A stretch of 64,000 bases of DNA from Cryptomeria japonica (Eukaryota; Streptophyta; Pinopsida; Cupressales; Cupressaceae): contig NC_081413.1 of the NCBI RefSeq assembly GCF_030272615.1, positions 16,936,285-17,000,284 of the forward strand, written 5' to 3'. Under the pieces are notes generated by a model, which was given only the letters and a program-made list of their open reading frames with translations, had not been told where the DNA came from and ran no database searches. This document shows, in pieces, positions 1 through 9,499 of the stretch (the stretch's first letter is position 1; each line of letters starts with the position of its first letter). The position numbers and the translations under genes were made by a program.

Positions 1-1109
1 GTAGGACAACCTACAATGTGGAGAGACAGCTTCCGAGACAGGTGTTGAGATAGTTTGGACGGAGGCATGGATTGCCTAGTGGGTCAGGAGAGTATGCACG
101 AGTGGTATGAGAGAGGTACTTGTGTGGACCAGTATTACTGTATGATCAGGCATTGGTAGAGTTTCGCACACTACAGGCGAGACCATGGCAGATGAGGTCG
201 GGGATGGTGGATGTTGGGGTGTCAGAGGAGTATACACAGTATATTATGGCACATCCGATTCCTCGGATATCAGATCCGGCAGAGCCGATTCCATATTTTC
301 AGGAGGAGAGGGGACGGAGACAGAGGAGGAGAGGAGGTCGCAGAGTAGTAGGTGGATGGGGGAGAGGGGATGGTTGTGGAGGAGATGGTGGTGGTGGGGA
401 TAGAAGAGGAGGGGGTGGTGGTTTTGGAGGAGGAGGAGGATTCAGAGGTGGAGGTGGGGGTGGTGTTCAATTACAGCGGAGAGGGAGAGGTGGCAAGCCA
501 TTGCAGCTATCTCAGGAACCTTTGATGTAGGGAGGCATGAGGTTAGGTGGCAGGGATGTAGGTGAGGGACATGCACCTATGGATACAAAGGAGGGAGTGA
601 CAGGAGTGGGAGCCACTGGGGAGGAACCTCTGGATATGGGAGCGACAAGTGGAGATCTGCAGGATCATATGATAGGATTTTTGCAGACTCGCGTAGAGGA
701 TTTGGAGGTAGAGGTAGTAGCTAGAGATGTGCAGTTATTTTCCTGAGAGTCAGAGCTGACTGTGGTGTTGTGGGAGAGGGATGATGCAGTGGAGAGATTA
801 GTAGAGCTACAGGAGATATTTCAGGTTGGAGTAGGAGCACAGGGTCCTACTAGGGAGGTGATGAGGGAGATTCGATGAGCACAGGCAGAGATGGAGTATT
901 GGTAGGGGTTATATGAGTAGGTGGTGCCAGCTAGTCAGTGAGCACTGAGCTATTCCTAGATGCGGCAGGCGAGATCAGAGTGGTCTCAGAGAATGCAGAG
1001 AAGTGGTGGTGTGATGGGTCCTCCACAGAGAGATAGATCAGGTGGTGCAGGGGCTAGTGGGGGACCAGGTAGAGATGGGTATGCAGCATTTGGTCAGAGT
1101 GGTATCTAA
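1..1109 (+). pseudogene. Plant mobile domain (PMD) protein, C-terminal part, antisense gene of copy B
   Basis: One reading frame (frame 3) runs from the window edge to a TAA at 1107 with only stop codons and no frameshift. It opens with the end of the PMD fold (segments VERQLP, QVLR, FGRR, then GPVLLYDQALVEFRTLQARP). A very Gly/Arg-rich stretch follows at about 300-500, rich in RGG and GGGF-like motifs. Next is a predicted coiled coil at about 660-840 (LQDHMIGFLQTRVEDLEVEV), and then a Gly/Ser-rich tail. The same frame is conserved in Tat-A, on the minus strand at 43396-44500. PMD proteins are plant proteins also found captured in transposons. Several TAG and TGA codons make this copy dead. 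The function is unknown. The RGG-like tail and coiled coil suggest nucleic-acid binding and oligomerisation, which is inference. Confidence 0.82.
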
Positions 1110-3260
1110 GAGAGCATTTTGTATGCATGTATTTATATTGTCATTTTGGACTGTGTCTTGGATGGCTCTTGGTAGCCAATGTTTTGGACTTCATTGTACT
1201 CTGATACATGTATATTTTTGGCGATATGATATGATATATGAGGAGATCCCATTTTGGTGAGGATATGCATTTTGATGACATGTATGGATGTTTATGCAGG
1301 ATGATGATTTTATGATTGTATGCTCAGATGGATACTTTATACTTGCTATATGTATGTTTTGTTTATGAGATGATTCCTATATGCATGTTTTTATGATGAT
1401 TTATGCCTACATGATGTCTATATTCATTTTGTATGACGTGATGCTAACATGTATATGCAGGTTTATATATGTGTGCATGATGTAATGGCTTATGTATGTA
1501 ATACCATGATGATTATGTATGCCTAATAAAATGATGATTTATGATGTTTGTTTGGATTTGGATGAGACAAATGATATGCAATGTTTTTAGGATTTAATGC
1601 GGTGAATGAATGATTTATATATGTAAATGCATCTAGATTTTGAATGTAACAAATGTAAAGTACAAAATGTAGAAATGATGATATCTAAATGAACGTATAT
1701 GGATAATGTCTATGAACCTATGTGGAAACAAATGGTTTTGTTTATGAATCTAAATGGTGAAAAATATGATGATGTGAAATGATAATGCAATGATAATGCA
1801 ACTCATGAATAACTGCACCTTAATGCAATTAAAAAAAAATGAATGCATGTTTGTAATGAATCCTAAATGAAAAGTATTGAATGAGTATATATATATAATA
1901 TACTAAATGGATAAATGAGTTTACTTAACTAATGGATAGATAAATAGATGTATGCAATGATAAATGATGATAAATGATAATAAATGATGATTGGTAACTT
2001 GATACTAAATGAATGCATAGTAGTGGCTAATACAATCAAGGACATTTGTATCATATGAATGAATCTAAATGTTATGATTATGCAATGATGAAAATGATAT
2101 AATAAGACTAATGTCAATAAATGATAATGAACTATATGTAACTTTATGCATCTAAATGATATGAAATGCACTTGATGTAAATGCAACTAAATGTAATGAT
2201 GATGATATGATCATGATAGATGAATGCAAGGTTGTTTAGACTTTGCATGATGCACTTGATGATGTATCAGAGTACTCTGTCGCGATTGTGTCCAAGACCA
2301 GCTCAATTTTCACATAACTGCTCATATTTAACTTTATTCGCACTTGCATATGAAACCATGTATATGAATAATGAATGAGTAAATGGATGGGCGATATGGA
2401 ATGGAATGCAATATAAACAGATGAGATGGAATGATGATCTATAGTGCTTTATTTTCATCATTGAGCTTAAAAAAATGTTGTAAGAAAATACAAGCAACTT
2501 GACATAATGATTCAACATGACCTGAGTAGTTCTTACATGAATTTTGATATAGCAAGTTAATACAAGCAACTTGATATAATGGATCAAGTTAACCTGAGTA
2601 TTGCTTGCGGAACAGATAAGGATTATCTCCTTTCATGCATGACTTGGAACGTCCTCCTTGTTCTTTTGTTGATCCTATCCTGAGACAAGTTCATATTGTA
2701 ATCAGAGATAAACCATCATCAAGTTTGGATGAGGCAGTAAGAACCAAAGATGGAGCATTGCACCTGCAAGAAAACAACATCTATAAAGAATAAAGAATAA
2801 TGGTTCATGTTCATATGGTTGAGGTATACATTGTAGTCAGCAAGCTGTAGTGATTTATGACTGTATTTTGCATATGATCACATAACTTAGTGAACTTCCC
2901 ACGTAGACACCATTAGTACATGCCCCAGAACTTCATCACAATAATTTGTAGAAGACATGCAAACAATGTCATAGGAACCTGATATGAATATAAACGAATG
3001 AATAACCTACAAATCAACCAAGTATTTGATAGATTAAACAGAATTTTCTTGTCAAAGAAAATATCATCTTGTCTTTGTTTTGGTAAGGAAGGATGTATCC
3101 TTGTTGAAGACAGTGGGTGCGTTGATGTTGATTGTTTGGTCGATGTGATAAGTGGTCATCATTTGGAGATTTTCACAATGTTTTGTTTGGTATCTGCTTT
3201 GAAAAATGTATGTACAGGGCGTTGCCATGTGTTTGATTGATTTTTGATGTTTTATCATTT
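1110..3260 (-). other. Noncoding 3' region of copy B, hypervariable and AT-rich
   Basis: No coding sequence is recognisable. The segment 1260-2230 is dominated by degenerate ATGA/AATG/TGAT words, the reverse complement of the CATT-rich part of Tat-A (42240-43130). The two copies share words but not a clean alignment. The part 2230-3240 aligns much better with 41450-42250 of Tat-A and is a more conserved 3' block. Short open frames here are by-products of the simple composition. Confidence 0.7.
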
Positions 3261-3472
3261 TTTTGGATTTTGTGAGATAGTTTTGAATGTTTTTGGATTT
3301 TGTGAGATAGTTTTTCAATATTTTTGGATTTTGTAAGACAGTTTTGAATGTTTTTGGATTTTGTGAGACAGTTTTGAATGTTTTTGGATTTTGTGAGACA
3401 GTTTTGAATCTTTTTCGATTTTTTGAGAGACAGTTTTGAATCTTTTTAGATTTTTTGAGAGACAATTTTGAA
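3261..3472 (-). repeat. 30-bp minisatellite in the copy B 3' region, about 7 units
   Basis: Units begin near 3261, 3291, 3322, 3352, 3382, 3412 and 3444. They share the words TTTTGGATTTTGTGAGA and CAGTTTTGAATG. The homologous array in Tat-A (41122-41240, reverse complement) has about four units, so copy number differs between the two family members. Tandem arrays in the 3' untranslated region are a known trait of Tat/Ogre-type elements. Confidence 0.85.
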
Positions 3473-3889
3473 TGAAGATCCCAATGAAGATCCCAATGAA
3501 TCACAAGTAATGCATAATCCACTTCCATCAATAGGTTGAGAGTGTTGCCCCCAGTTTAGGCATGACTATGAAAAAGTGGGATGCAAGACGCATGGAATAA
3601 TTTTCTTGATTGTAGACCAATAACAAGGCATGATTTGGATGGATGGATGTGTGTATGCAATGAATGTGATCACAACAAGCCTGAAAGACAATGGAGCCAT
3701 AGCCTTTACGAGTGGCGCCTGTTTACCAGGTTTTCACCATCGTAATTACCCAAGGTGCCACCAGAGTGGTTGTTCACCATTTGGATGCATGATTTGTCTT
3801 TAATATTTTGATGTTTTTGTATTTTCTTCAGGACATTTTTCTGAATGTTTTTGGTATTTTTTTGGTATGTATGGGAGCTTGATGCTCTG
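3473..3889 (-). other. Conserved 3' untranslated block of copy B
   Basis: This segment matches 40720-41100 of Tat-A on the opposite strand, including the block near CCAGAGTGGTTGTTCACC. It is directly downstream of pol in element orientation. No open frame is conserved between the copies, so it is read as untranslated sequence. Confidence 0.65.
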
Positions 3890-4089
3890 TACACCTTGTG
3901 TATAAAACCGTTTGAGGTGCATGCTCTTGATCGGATCTACTAGCGGTTCTCCGTCTGAAGTAGCCAACTGGTATGCCCCAGACCCAAATACAACAATAAT
4001 AACATATGGACCCAGCTAGTTTGATTCAAACTTTCCCTGATGTTCTCGGTTGGGTTGGTTACGAGGATTTTCTCGAAGAACAAGATCAC
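3890..4089 (-). pseudogene. pol C-terminus of copy B (integrase tail)
   Basis: On the minus strand the frame gives the segments LVLREN, GPYV, FGSGAYQLATSDGEPL and MHLKRFYT. These match the last 60 residues of Tat-A pol (40510-40705). Copy B keeps CGA and CAG where Tat-A has TGA and TAG. The rest of pol is missing because sequence homology stops at 4089 and copia gag starts. Confidence 0.8.
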
Positions 4090-4139
4090 TGGATATAAAA
4101 TATGAGTTGTAGCTATTCAGGAGCTGAAATCCATTGACA

Positions 4140-4648
4140 AAACAAAGGTAACTCTTGACTCTATCATTGGCAAACTTACTACTTTTGAGTTAAATGGCTA
4201 TGATGGTAGTGTACAAAAATCAGAATCTGCATTCAGAGCTTTTGTCTCCAACCCATCTGTGAGAAGAAGTAGAGATACCGGCCATAGTTATGAATCTAGA
4301 TCCAGTAGAGATGTTGATGATGAAGATAGTTTAGTGGATCTTGAAGCATTATTGGCAAAACAACTGCATAGAGGCACTGGAAAATACAGATGTAAGCTAC
4401 TGTTGAAATGTTTTGCTTGCAATAAGATTGTTCATATAGGAGCTAATTGTCCTAATAGTGAAGATGAACACAAGAGAGACAAATTTAAGAAGTATAAGGG
4501 TAAAGGAAAGAGAGATTGTCTTGTAGCTATTGAGAGTGGTATTACTAATGATGAATCTGATGATGATGCTAGTGAAGTTATTGTGTTTGTGGCTATTAAG
4601 GAAGAGAAATCAGACCAGAAGGCTTTAGTGTCCAGGATGGATAACTGA
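4140..4648 (+). pseudogene. Copia1 gag, C-terminal part
   Basis: The frame reads from a UBN2-type gag segment (LDSIIGKLTTFELNGYD) through an acidic linker (DVDDEDSLVDLEALLAKQL). It then reaches a CCHC zinc knuckle at about 4410-4450, CFACNKIVHIGANC, with the C-x2-C-x4-H-x4-C spacing intact. The knuckle binds the genomic RNA of the element in the virus-like particle. The frame is lost at 4646, just before the protease. The gag N-terminus is missing with the truncated 5' end of the element. Confidence 0.82.
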
Positions 4649-4651
4649 TGA

Positions 4652-5640
4652 TTGGATCATTGATAGTGGTTGTTCGCATCTCATGACTGGTAATCGGAGC
4701 AAATTTATTTCCTTGAAAGACTTTGATGGCGGTGTTGTCAGATTTGGAAATGACTCACCCTGTATGGTTAAAGGTAAGGGAGTTATTTCTCTTAATGGGA
4801 AGAGCAGTGTTGACGATGTCTATTGGGTTGAAGGTCTAAAGCATAATCTTTTGAGTGTGGCATAGCTGAATGACAAAGGATACCCATTGGAATTTAAAAA
4901 TGGTATGTGCAAAATCTTTGATAAAAAGGTCAATTGATTACAATCGGGAAATAGACCAGAGGTAATCTATTTCATCTTAATCCTAAATTTAGCAACCATT
5001 TGATTGGAAAGATAGATGATAGCTGGCTTTGGCATAGAAGATTTTGTCATATAAATTTTGATGACATTGTTAAAGTGAGTAAGTCTAAGACAGTAAGAGG
5101 TCTACCTTAGATAGACAAACCGGTTAATGCTCTTTGTAAAGAATGTCAGTTAGGGAAGATGACTTCTTCTACTTTCAAGAGCAAGTGCTTCTCAGGGGAG
5201 CACTTGTTAGATCTAGTTCATACAGATCTATGTGGACTAATAAGAACTAGAAGCATTTCAGGTGATAGATATTTCATGATCTTCACTGATGACTATTCAA
5301 GGATGATCTGGGTCACATTCTTGAAGGATAAGAATGAAACTTTTGGTAAATTCAAGGCATTCAGGGCCTTAGCTGACAAAGAGAGTGGAAAAAAGATAAA
5401 ATGTCTTAGAATAGGTCAAGGCAATGAATTCACTTTTGAGGAGCTCACTAAGTATTGTGATGAGAATGGTATCAAGCGGCAACTTTCTACACCAAGGACA
5501 CGACAACATAATGGTATAGAAGAGAGAAACAATCAGTCAATGGTTGAAGTTGCTAGGACTATGTTGATACAAGTAGGTGTTGCAAAAACATTTTGGAGAG
5601 AAGTTGTAAGTACAACGGTCTATACAATGAACCAGTTCTA
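4652..5640 (+). pseudogene. Copia1 protease and integrase core
   Basis: The protease active site reads WIIDSGCSHLMTG at about 4655-4690, in a different frame from gag. A GAG-pre-integrase segment follows (WLWHRRFCHINFDDI). The integrase core then shows HTDLCG (first catalytic Asp, near 5220) and DDYSRMIWVTFL. The motif that should be D-x-GGEF reads RIGQGNEF, so the second catalytic Asp is lost. HNGIEERNN keeps the final Glu. A frameshift at about 5640 joins it to the integrase tail. It once cut and joined element DNA into the chromosome. It can no longer do so. Confidence 0.85.
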
Positions 5641-5643
5641 GTG

Positions 5644-7722
5644 AAATGAGGTAAGGACAAGACACCTTATGAATATTGGTATGGAAGATCTCCTGATGTT
5701 AGTTATTTTAAGATCTTTGGTAGTAAATGATTCATTAAAAGAGGTGATTACATTAGCAAGTTTGAAGTGAAGAGTGATGAAGGCATATTTCTTGGCTATT
5801 CCACCAAGAGTAAGGCCTACAAATGTTTCAATCCCCAGACTCAAAGAATTGTTCAGAGTGTTGATGTTCGTGTATATGAATGTCCTGAAGTTTCAGAAGG
5901 AACCAATTCAGAGAAAAAGGATGAAGATCCTTGCATTTTACTTTTGGAACCTGAAACAGTTAAATCTGAAACCGGTAAGGCAAATCCTGATGTACTTGTT
6001 CAATCGGAATAGATAATTTCAGAAGAAGAAGATGATGAAGAAGTTGAACCTGAGGAGAATGATCATGTTATTCCTAGATATGTGAGATTGAATCACAGTC
6101 CTGAGCAGATTATTGGGGACAAGGATGCTGGAGTACTTACTAGGAGAAGAATAAGAGAGAACTCTTGCATGATCTCCACCATTGAACCAAGAAGTGCTAA
6201 GGAGGATTTTGGTGATGATCATTGGGTTAAGGCAATGGAAGAGGAATTAGATCAAATTGAGAAGAACAACACTTGGACCCTGGTACTTTGACCAGTAAAC
6301 AAGAATGCCATAGATACTAAATGGGTGTTCAGAAATAAGTTGAATAAGGATGGTGTTGTAGTTCTCAACAAGGCAAGATTAGTTTGCAAAGGTTATGTGC
6401 AAGAAGAAGGAGACGATTATGGTGAAACTTTTGCACTAGTAGCAAGACTGGAAGGAGTCAGAACATTACTTGCATTTGCAGCTCATAAGAAATTCAAGGT
6501 ATACCAAATGGATGTTAAGTCTGCATTTTTTAATGGCATATTGGAAGAAGAGGTATATATAGAGCAACTTGATGGTTATGCATTGATAGATAAAGAAGAC
6601 GTGGTATGCAGATTGCATAAAGATTTGTATGGATTAAAGCAGGCACCCAAAGCATGGTATGAAAGGCTTCATACACATCTGATGAAGATAGGCTTTGCAA
6701 GAACCAGTGATAACAACAACATTTATCTCAAGTCTGAAGGAGATGAAATACTAGTTCGTGAAGTGTTTGTTGATGACAATATATTTGGAGGTAATGATGT
6801 CATGAGCAACAGTTTTGTAGATGAAATAAAGAATGAATTTGAGATGTCATTAGTAGGGGAAATAAAAAAATTCATAGGCTTGCAGATACATCAGATGGAG
6901 AATGGTATTTTCATTACTCAATCTAAGTATGTGAAAAAGGTTTTTAAGACTTTTGGCATCAGTGATTGTAAACCAGTTGGAACACCAATGGTTACAAGTT
7001 ATAAATTGTCTAGGAAGATGCAACTAAGCTTGTAGATGAAAAAGAATACAAGTCAATGATTGGAAAATTACATTGTTGTTCACAGTCGACCGGATATTGC
7101 CCATGTAGTTGGTATAGTTGCTAGATTCCAAAAGAATCCAAAGGAAGCACATCTGATAGCAACCAAGAGAAATTTTAGATATCTGAAAGGTACAGTTGAC
7201 TATGGGCTATGGTATCCATATGGAGGAAATTTTGATATGAAGGTGTACACAAATGTTGATTGGGAAAGAAATGTTGATGACCAGAAGAGTACCACCAGTG
7301 GAGCATTCTTTCTAGGAGGAAGACTTGTTTCATGGAGTAGTAAAAAGTAGAGTTGTACTTCAAAATCTACTGTTGAAGCTGAGTATGTAGCAGCTTATAT
7401 GAATTGCACACAAGCTATTTGGATGAGGCACATTTTGGAAGGTTTGAAGATGAAGATCTCAGAACCTATAAAGATTTTGTGTGATAATACGAGTGTAGTA
7501 AATATTTCTAAGAATCCTATTTTGCACGCAAGGACTAAGAACATTGAATTGAAGTATCATTTCTTGAGGGAGAAAGTTCAAAGTAAAGATGTTATCTTAG
7601 AGCATGTTTCAACCAAGGAGAAACTTGCATACATTTTTACCAAACCTCTCTCTAAGACTACATTTGAGTGTCTTAGAAGACAACTAGGGGTTGTACCCCT
7701 TCATGAGGTCAGTTTAACATGA
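5644..7722 (+). pseudogene. Copia1 integrase tail, reverse transcriptase and RNase H
   Basis: One frame holds the integrase tail (TPYEYWYGRSPDVSYFKIFG, FLGYSTKSKAYKCFNP), an acidic linker, and the copia RT (VYQMDVKSAFFNGILEEEVY, LYGLKQAPKAWYERL). The RT active site is FVDD at 6765-6776, a tolerated variant of YVDD. RNase H follows (YTNVDWERNVDDQKSTTSGA, STVEAEYVAA, KILCDNTSVVNISKNP, HARTKNIELKYHFLREKV) and ends at the TGA after SLT. Stops at about 6012, 6289, 7033 and 7348 break it. Apart from these the frame is continuous over 2 kb, so decay is mostly by point mutation. Confidence 0.9.
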
Positions 7723-8068
7723 TGTTGATTGCATCAGTCCCTGAACTACTTGCAAAATTTTACATGGATTGATGTTTTTGGAGTGGATGTATTCCACAGG
7801 GGTAGCATCAAGCTACAATTTGTTGATGCACAGTGAGAATTTTGAAATTATATGATTTACTTTCAATTTGGCATTGCTATCAAAGGGGGAGAAGAATTAT
7901 GTGGCTGGGAAGAAGATTTATGTGTTTGATTAGGTGACCCGTGACAAGATGATTACAAACAGAGCATGGTGAATACTTTGTATGTAAACCAAGATTCCTA
8001 TTCGCTAATCACAACAGCAAATTAGAGGTGTTGATATTTGTATTGCCATCAATACCAAAGGGGGAGAT
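7723..8068 (+). other. Copia1 3' untranslated region with two polypurine tracts
   Basis: There are two AAAGGGGGAGA tracts, near 7880 and at 8056-8067. The second lies directly against the LTR start TGTTGGCATTTT at 8069 and is the likely primer for plus-strand DNA. The first may be an auxiliary tract, as is common in this copia group. There is no coding potential. Confidence 0.75.
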
Positions 8069-9499
8069 TGTTGGCATTTTGCATATAGATTGCATTAATG
8101 ATATGTTGTCATTGATGTCCATTGAATCACTAAATAGTATTCATGATATTGTTGATGTTATTGATGTTATTGCTTTTGTCTTGTAACCAGTATGATGAAC
8201 TTTGTGAAAGATGTTGTAGTTGTAAACTATTATGGTAGTTTGTAAGTTAAACTGGAGTATAGGGTTAAACCTTTCTATGTTTTGTAACCGGTAAACCCTA
8301 CCAGTTGTTTTTGTTAAACCCTAATCGATCAAAATTTGTTGGTTTAAGATTTGATGTTGAACGGTAATGATGGTGACACGTGTGGTCATTGTATGAAGAT
8401 AAGTTCAAGTTATTTTGGCGCGTTTGATTGTCGTGGGAAAGAGAAAAGTGGATTGCATCAAATGCATAGCATGTGATGAGTCACAAGTTCGATGGAGCGG
8501 TGATCATGGAGCAGTTGGAATTTTCTTGTTAAATGTGAAGAGATTATAATGATTTCTAACAGTCAAGATTGTACTGACTTATTTGTAATCTTGATGATGA
8601 GAATTAGGTTTTTATTATGTTACTGACCTAGTTGATTTGTGTTTAAGGTTGATGATGTTGTTTTATTTTGGTGTTGGAAAATTTGGCAAAAAGCAGTTGA
8701 GTGTGAGGCTACCTAACCAGAGAATGAATCTGTAGTTTGAGTAAAGGCAGATTGAAGCTTAAGAAGGATCTAATCAAACAGATGTAGTGTTATTCAGACA
8801 GATCAAGAAAAACCTGTTGTTTTCTAACAATCACAACAAAATTGAAATCCCCTAACTGGGTAAGCTCTAACAAGCTTGGTTACTTTCTAAATCCTCTCAC
8901 AAGGTGATCCATTAGTTTGGATTCTCAAATTTTCTACTGAGATTACTCCTAATAGGGTATTGTGTTTTTCATCAAGGCATATTTGTAAATCCCTTAATCG
9001 GGTGATTCCTAACAAAATCAGTTCTTAATAGGACTTATTGTAAAATCTTTAACAGGATTGGCTCCTAACAGGGCGAACTTCAAAAGAGTTCAGATAGCTA
9101 TCTTTGTGAGTCTCATCTCACCATGGTTTTTACCTATTTGGGTTTTCCACGTATAAATATTTGTGTCAAGTGGTGATTTGATTATGATCTTATTTTTTGA
9201 TTTGATTAACTACTTAACTATTATGATAAGGCATGATACTGGAAGCATTGAGAGTTGAATATGTTGATATTTGATTAAGCATTTTTTATGTCTACAAGAT
9301 TATAGTTATTTACTGTTAAGTTGGTAAAACAGTCAAACCGGTTGATGTTGAGTAATTTTTGAGATATTATCTTGACAAAGTTATTTTGTTGATAAGTTTA
9401 TTTTGAGCTTGGGAGTTTGTATTATTTTTCAGTTTACTGATTCACCCCCCCCCCCCCCCGCCACTCTTAGTAATCTATCAGATACTTAATCTTTCATCA
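8069..9499 (+). repeat. Copia1 3' LTR
   Basis: It starts TGTTGGCATTTT after the polypurine tract. It carries the U5 word GGGTTTTCCACGT near 9140, which is also present in Copia2 and Copia3. It has a poly-C tract after CTGATTCAC near 9445, and ends about TTTCATCA at 9499. An alternative end is TATCA at 9480. No 5' partner is present, so neither the ends nor the target duplication can be checked by comparison. Confidence 0.75.

Larger units (their letters stand above)
1..4089 (-). mobile_element. Tat-lineage Ty3/gypsy retrotransposon, 3' part (copy B)
   Basis: This stretch matches the region 40500-45400 of the complete element Tat-A in reverse orientation. It therefore holds, from right to left, the pol C-terminus, a long 3' noncoding region with a minisatellite, and the antisense PMD gene, which here reads on the plus strand. 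The 3' LTR would lie left of the window. Homology to Tat-A stops at about 4089, inside the last part of pol, where copia gag sequence begins. Copy B is useful as a second witness. Where Tat-A pol has stop codons at its end, copy B still has sense codons, for example CAG in the GAYQLAT segment. The inserted copia lacks a 5' LTR, so the junction is a deletion or rearrangement breakpoint and not a clean insertion. Confidence 0.88.
4090..9499 (+). mobile_element. Copia1: 5'-truncated Ty1/copia element with 3' LTR
   Basis: The order gag zinc knuckle, protease, integrase, RT, RNase H, polypurine tract, LTR is that of Ty1/copia. The 5' LTR, primer-binding site and gag N-terminus are absent, and the element begins abruptly inside the pol of copy B. 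It has frameshifts near 4650 and 5640 and several stops, so it is inactive. Its gag and integrase resemble Copia3 (11600-14890) closely enough to be the same or a sister family. The long LTR with its poly-C tract and the GGGTTTTCCACGT word suggest the Tork/SIRE group, which I have not verified. Confidence 0.9.

Noticed and set aside
3261-3472. Evenly spaced repeats as a CRISPR array
   Set aside because: Units abut with no unique spacers, and the sequence is a plant retrotransposon 3' region.
3064-3531. 155-codon minus-strand open frame
   Set aside because: It translates the 30-bp minisatellite and flanking noncoding 3' region. The frame is not conserved in Tat-A.
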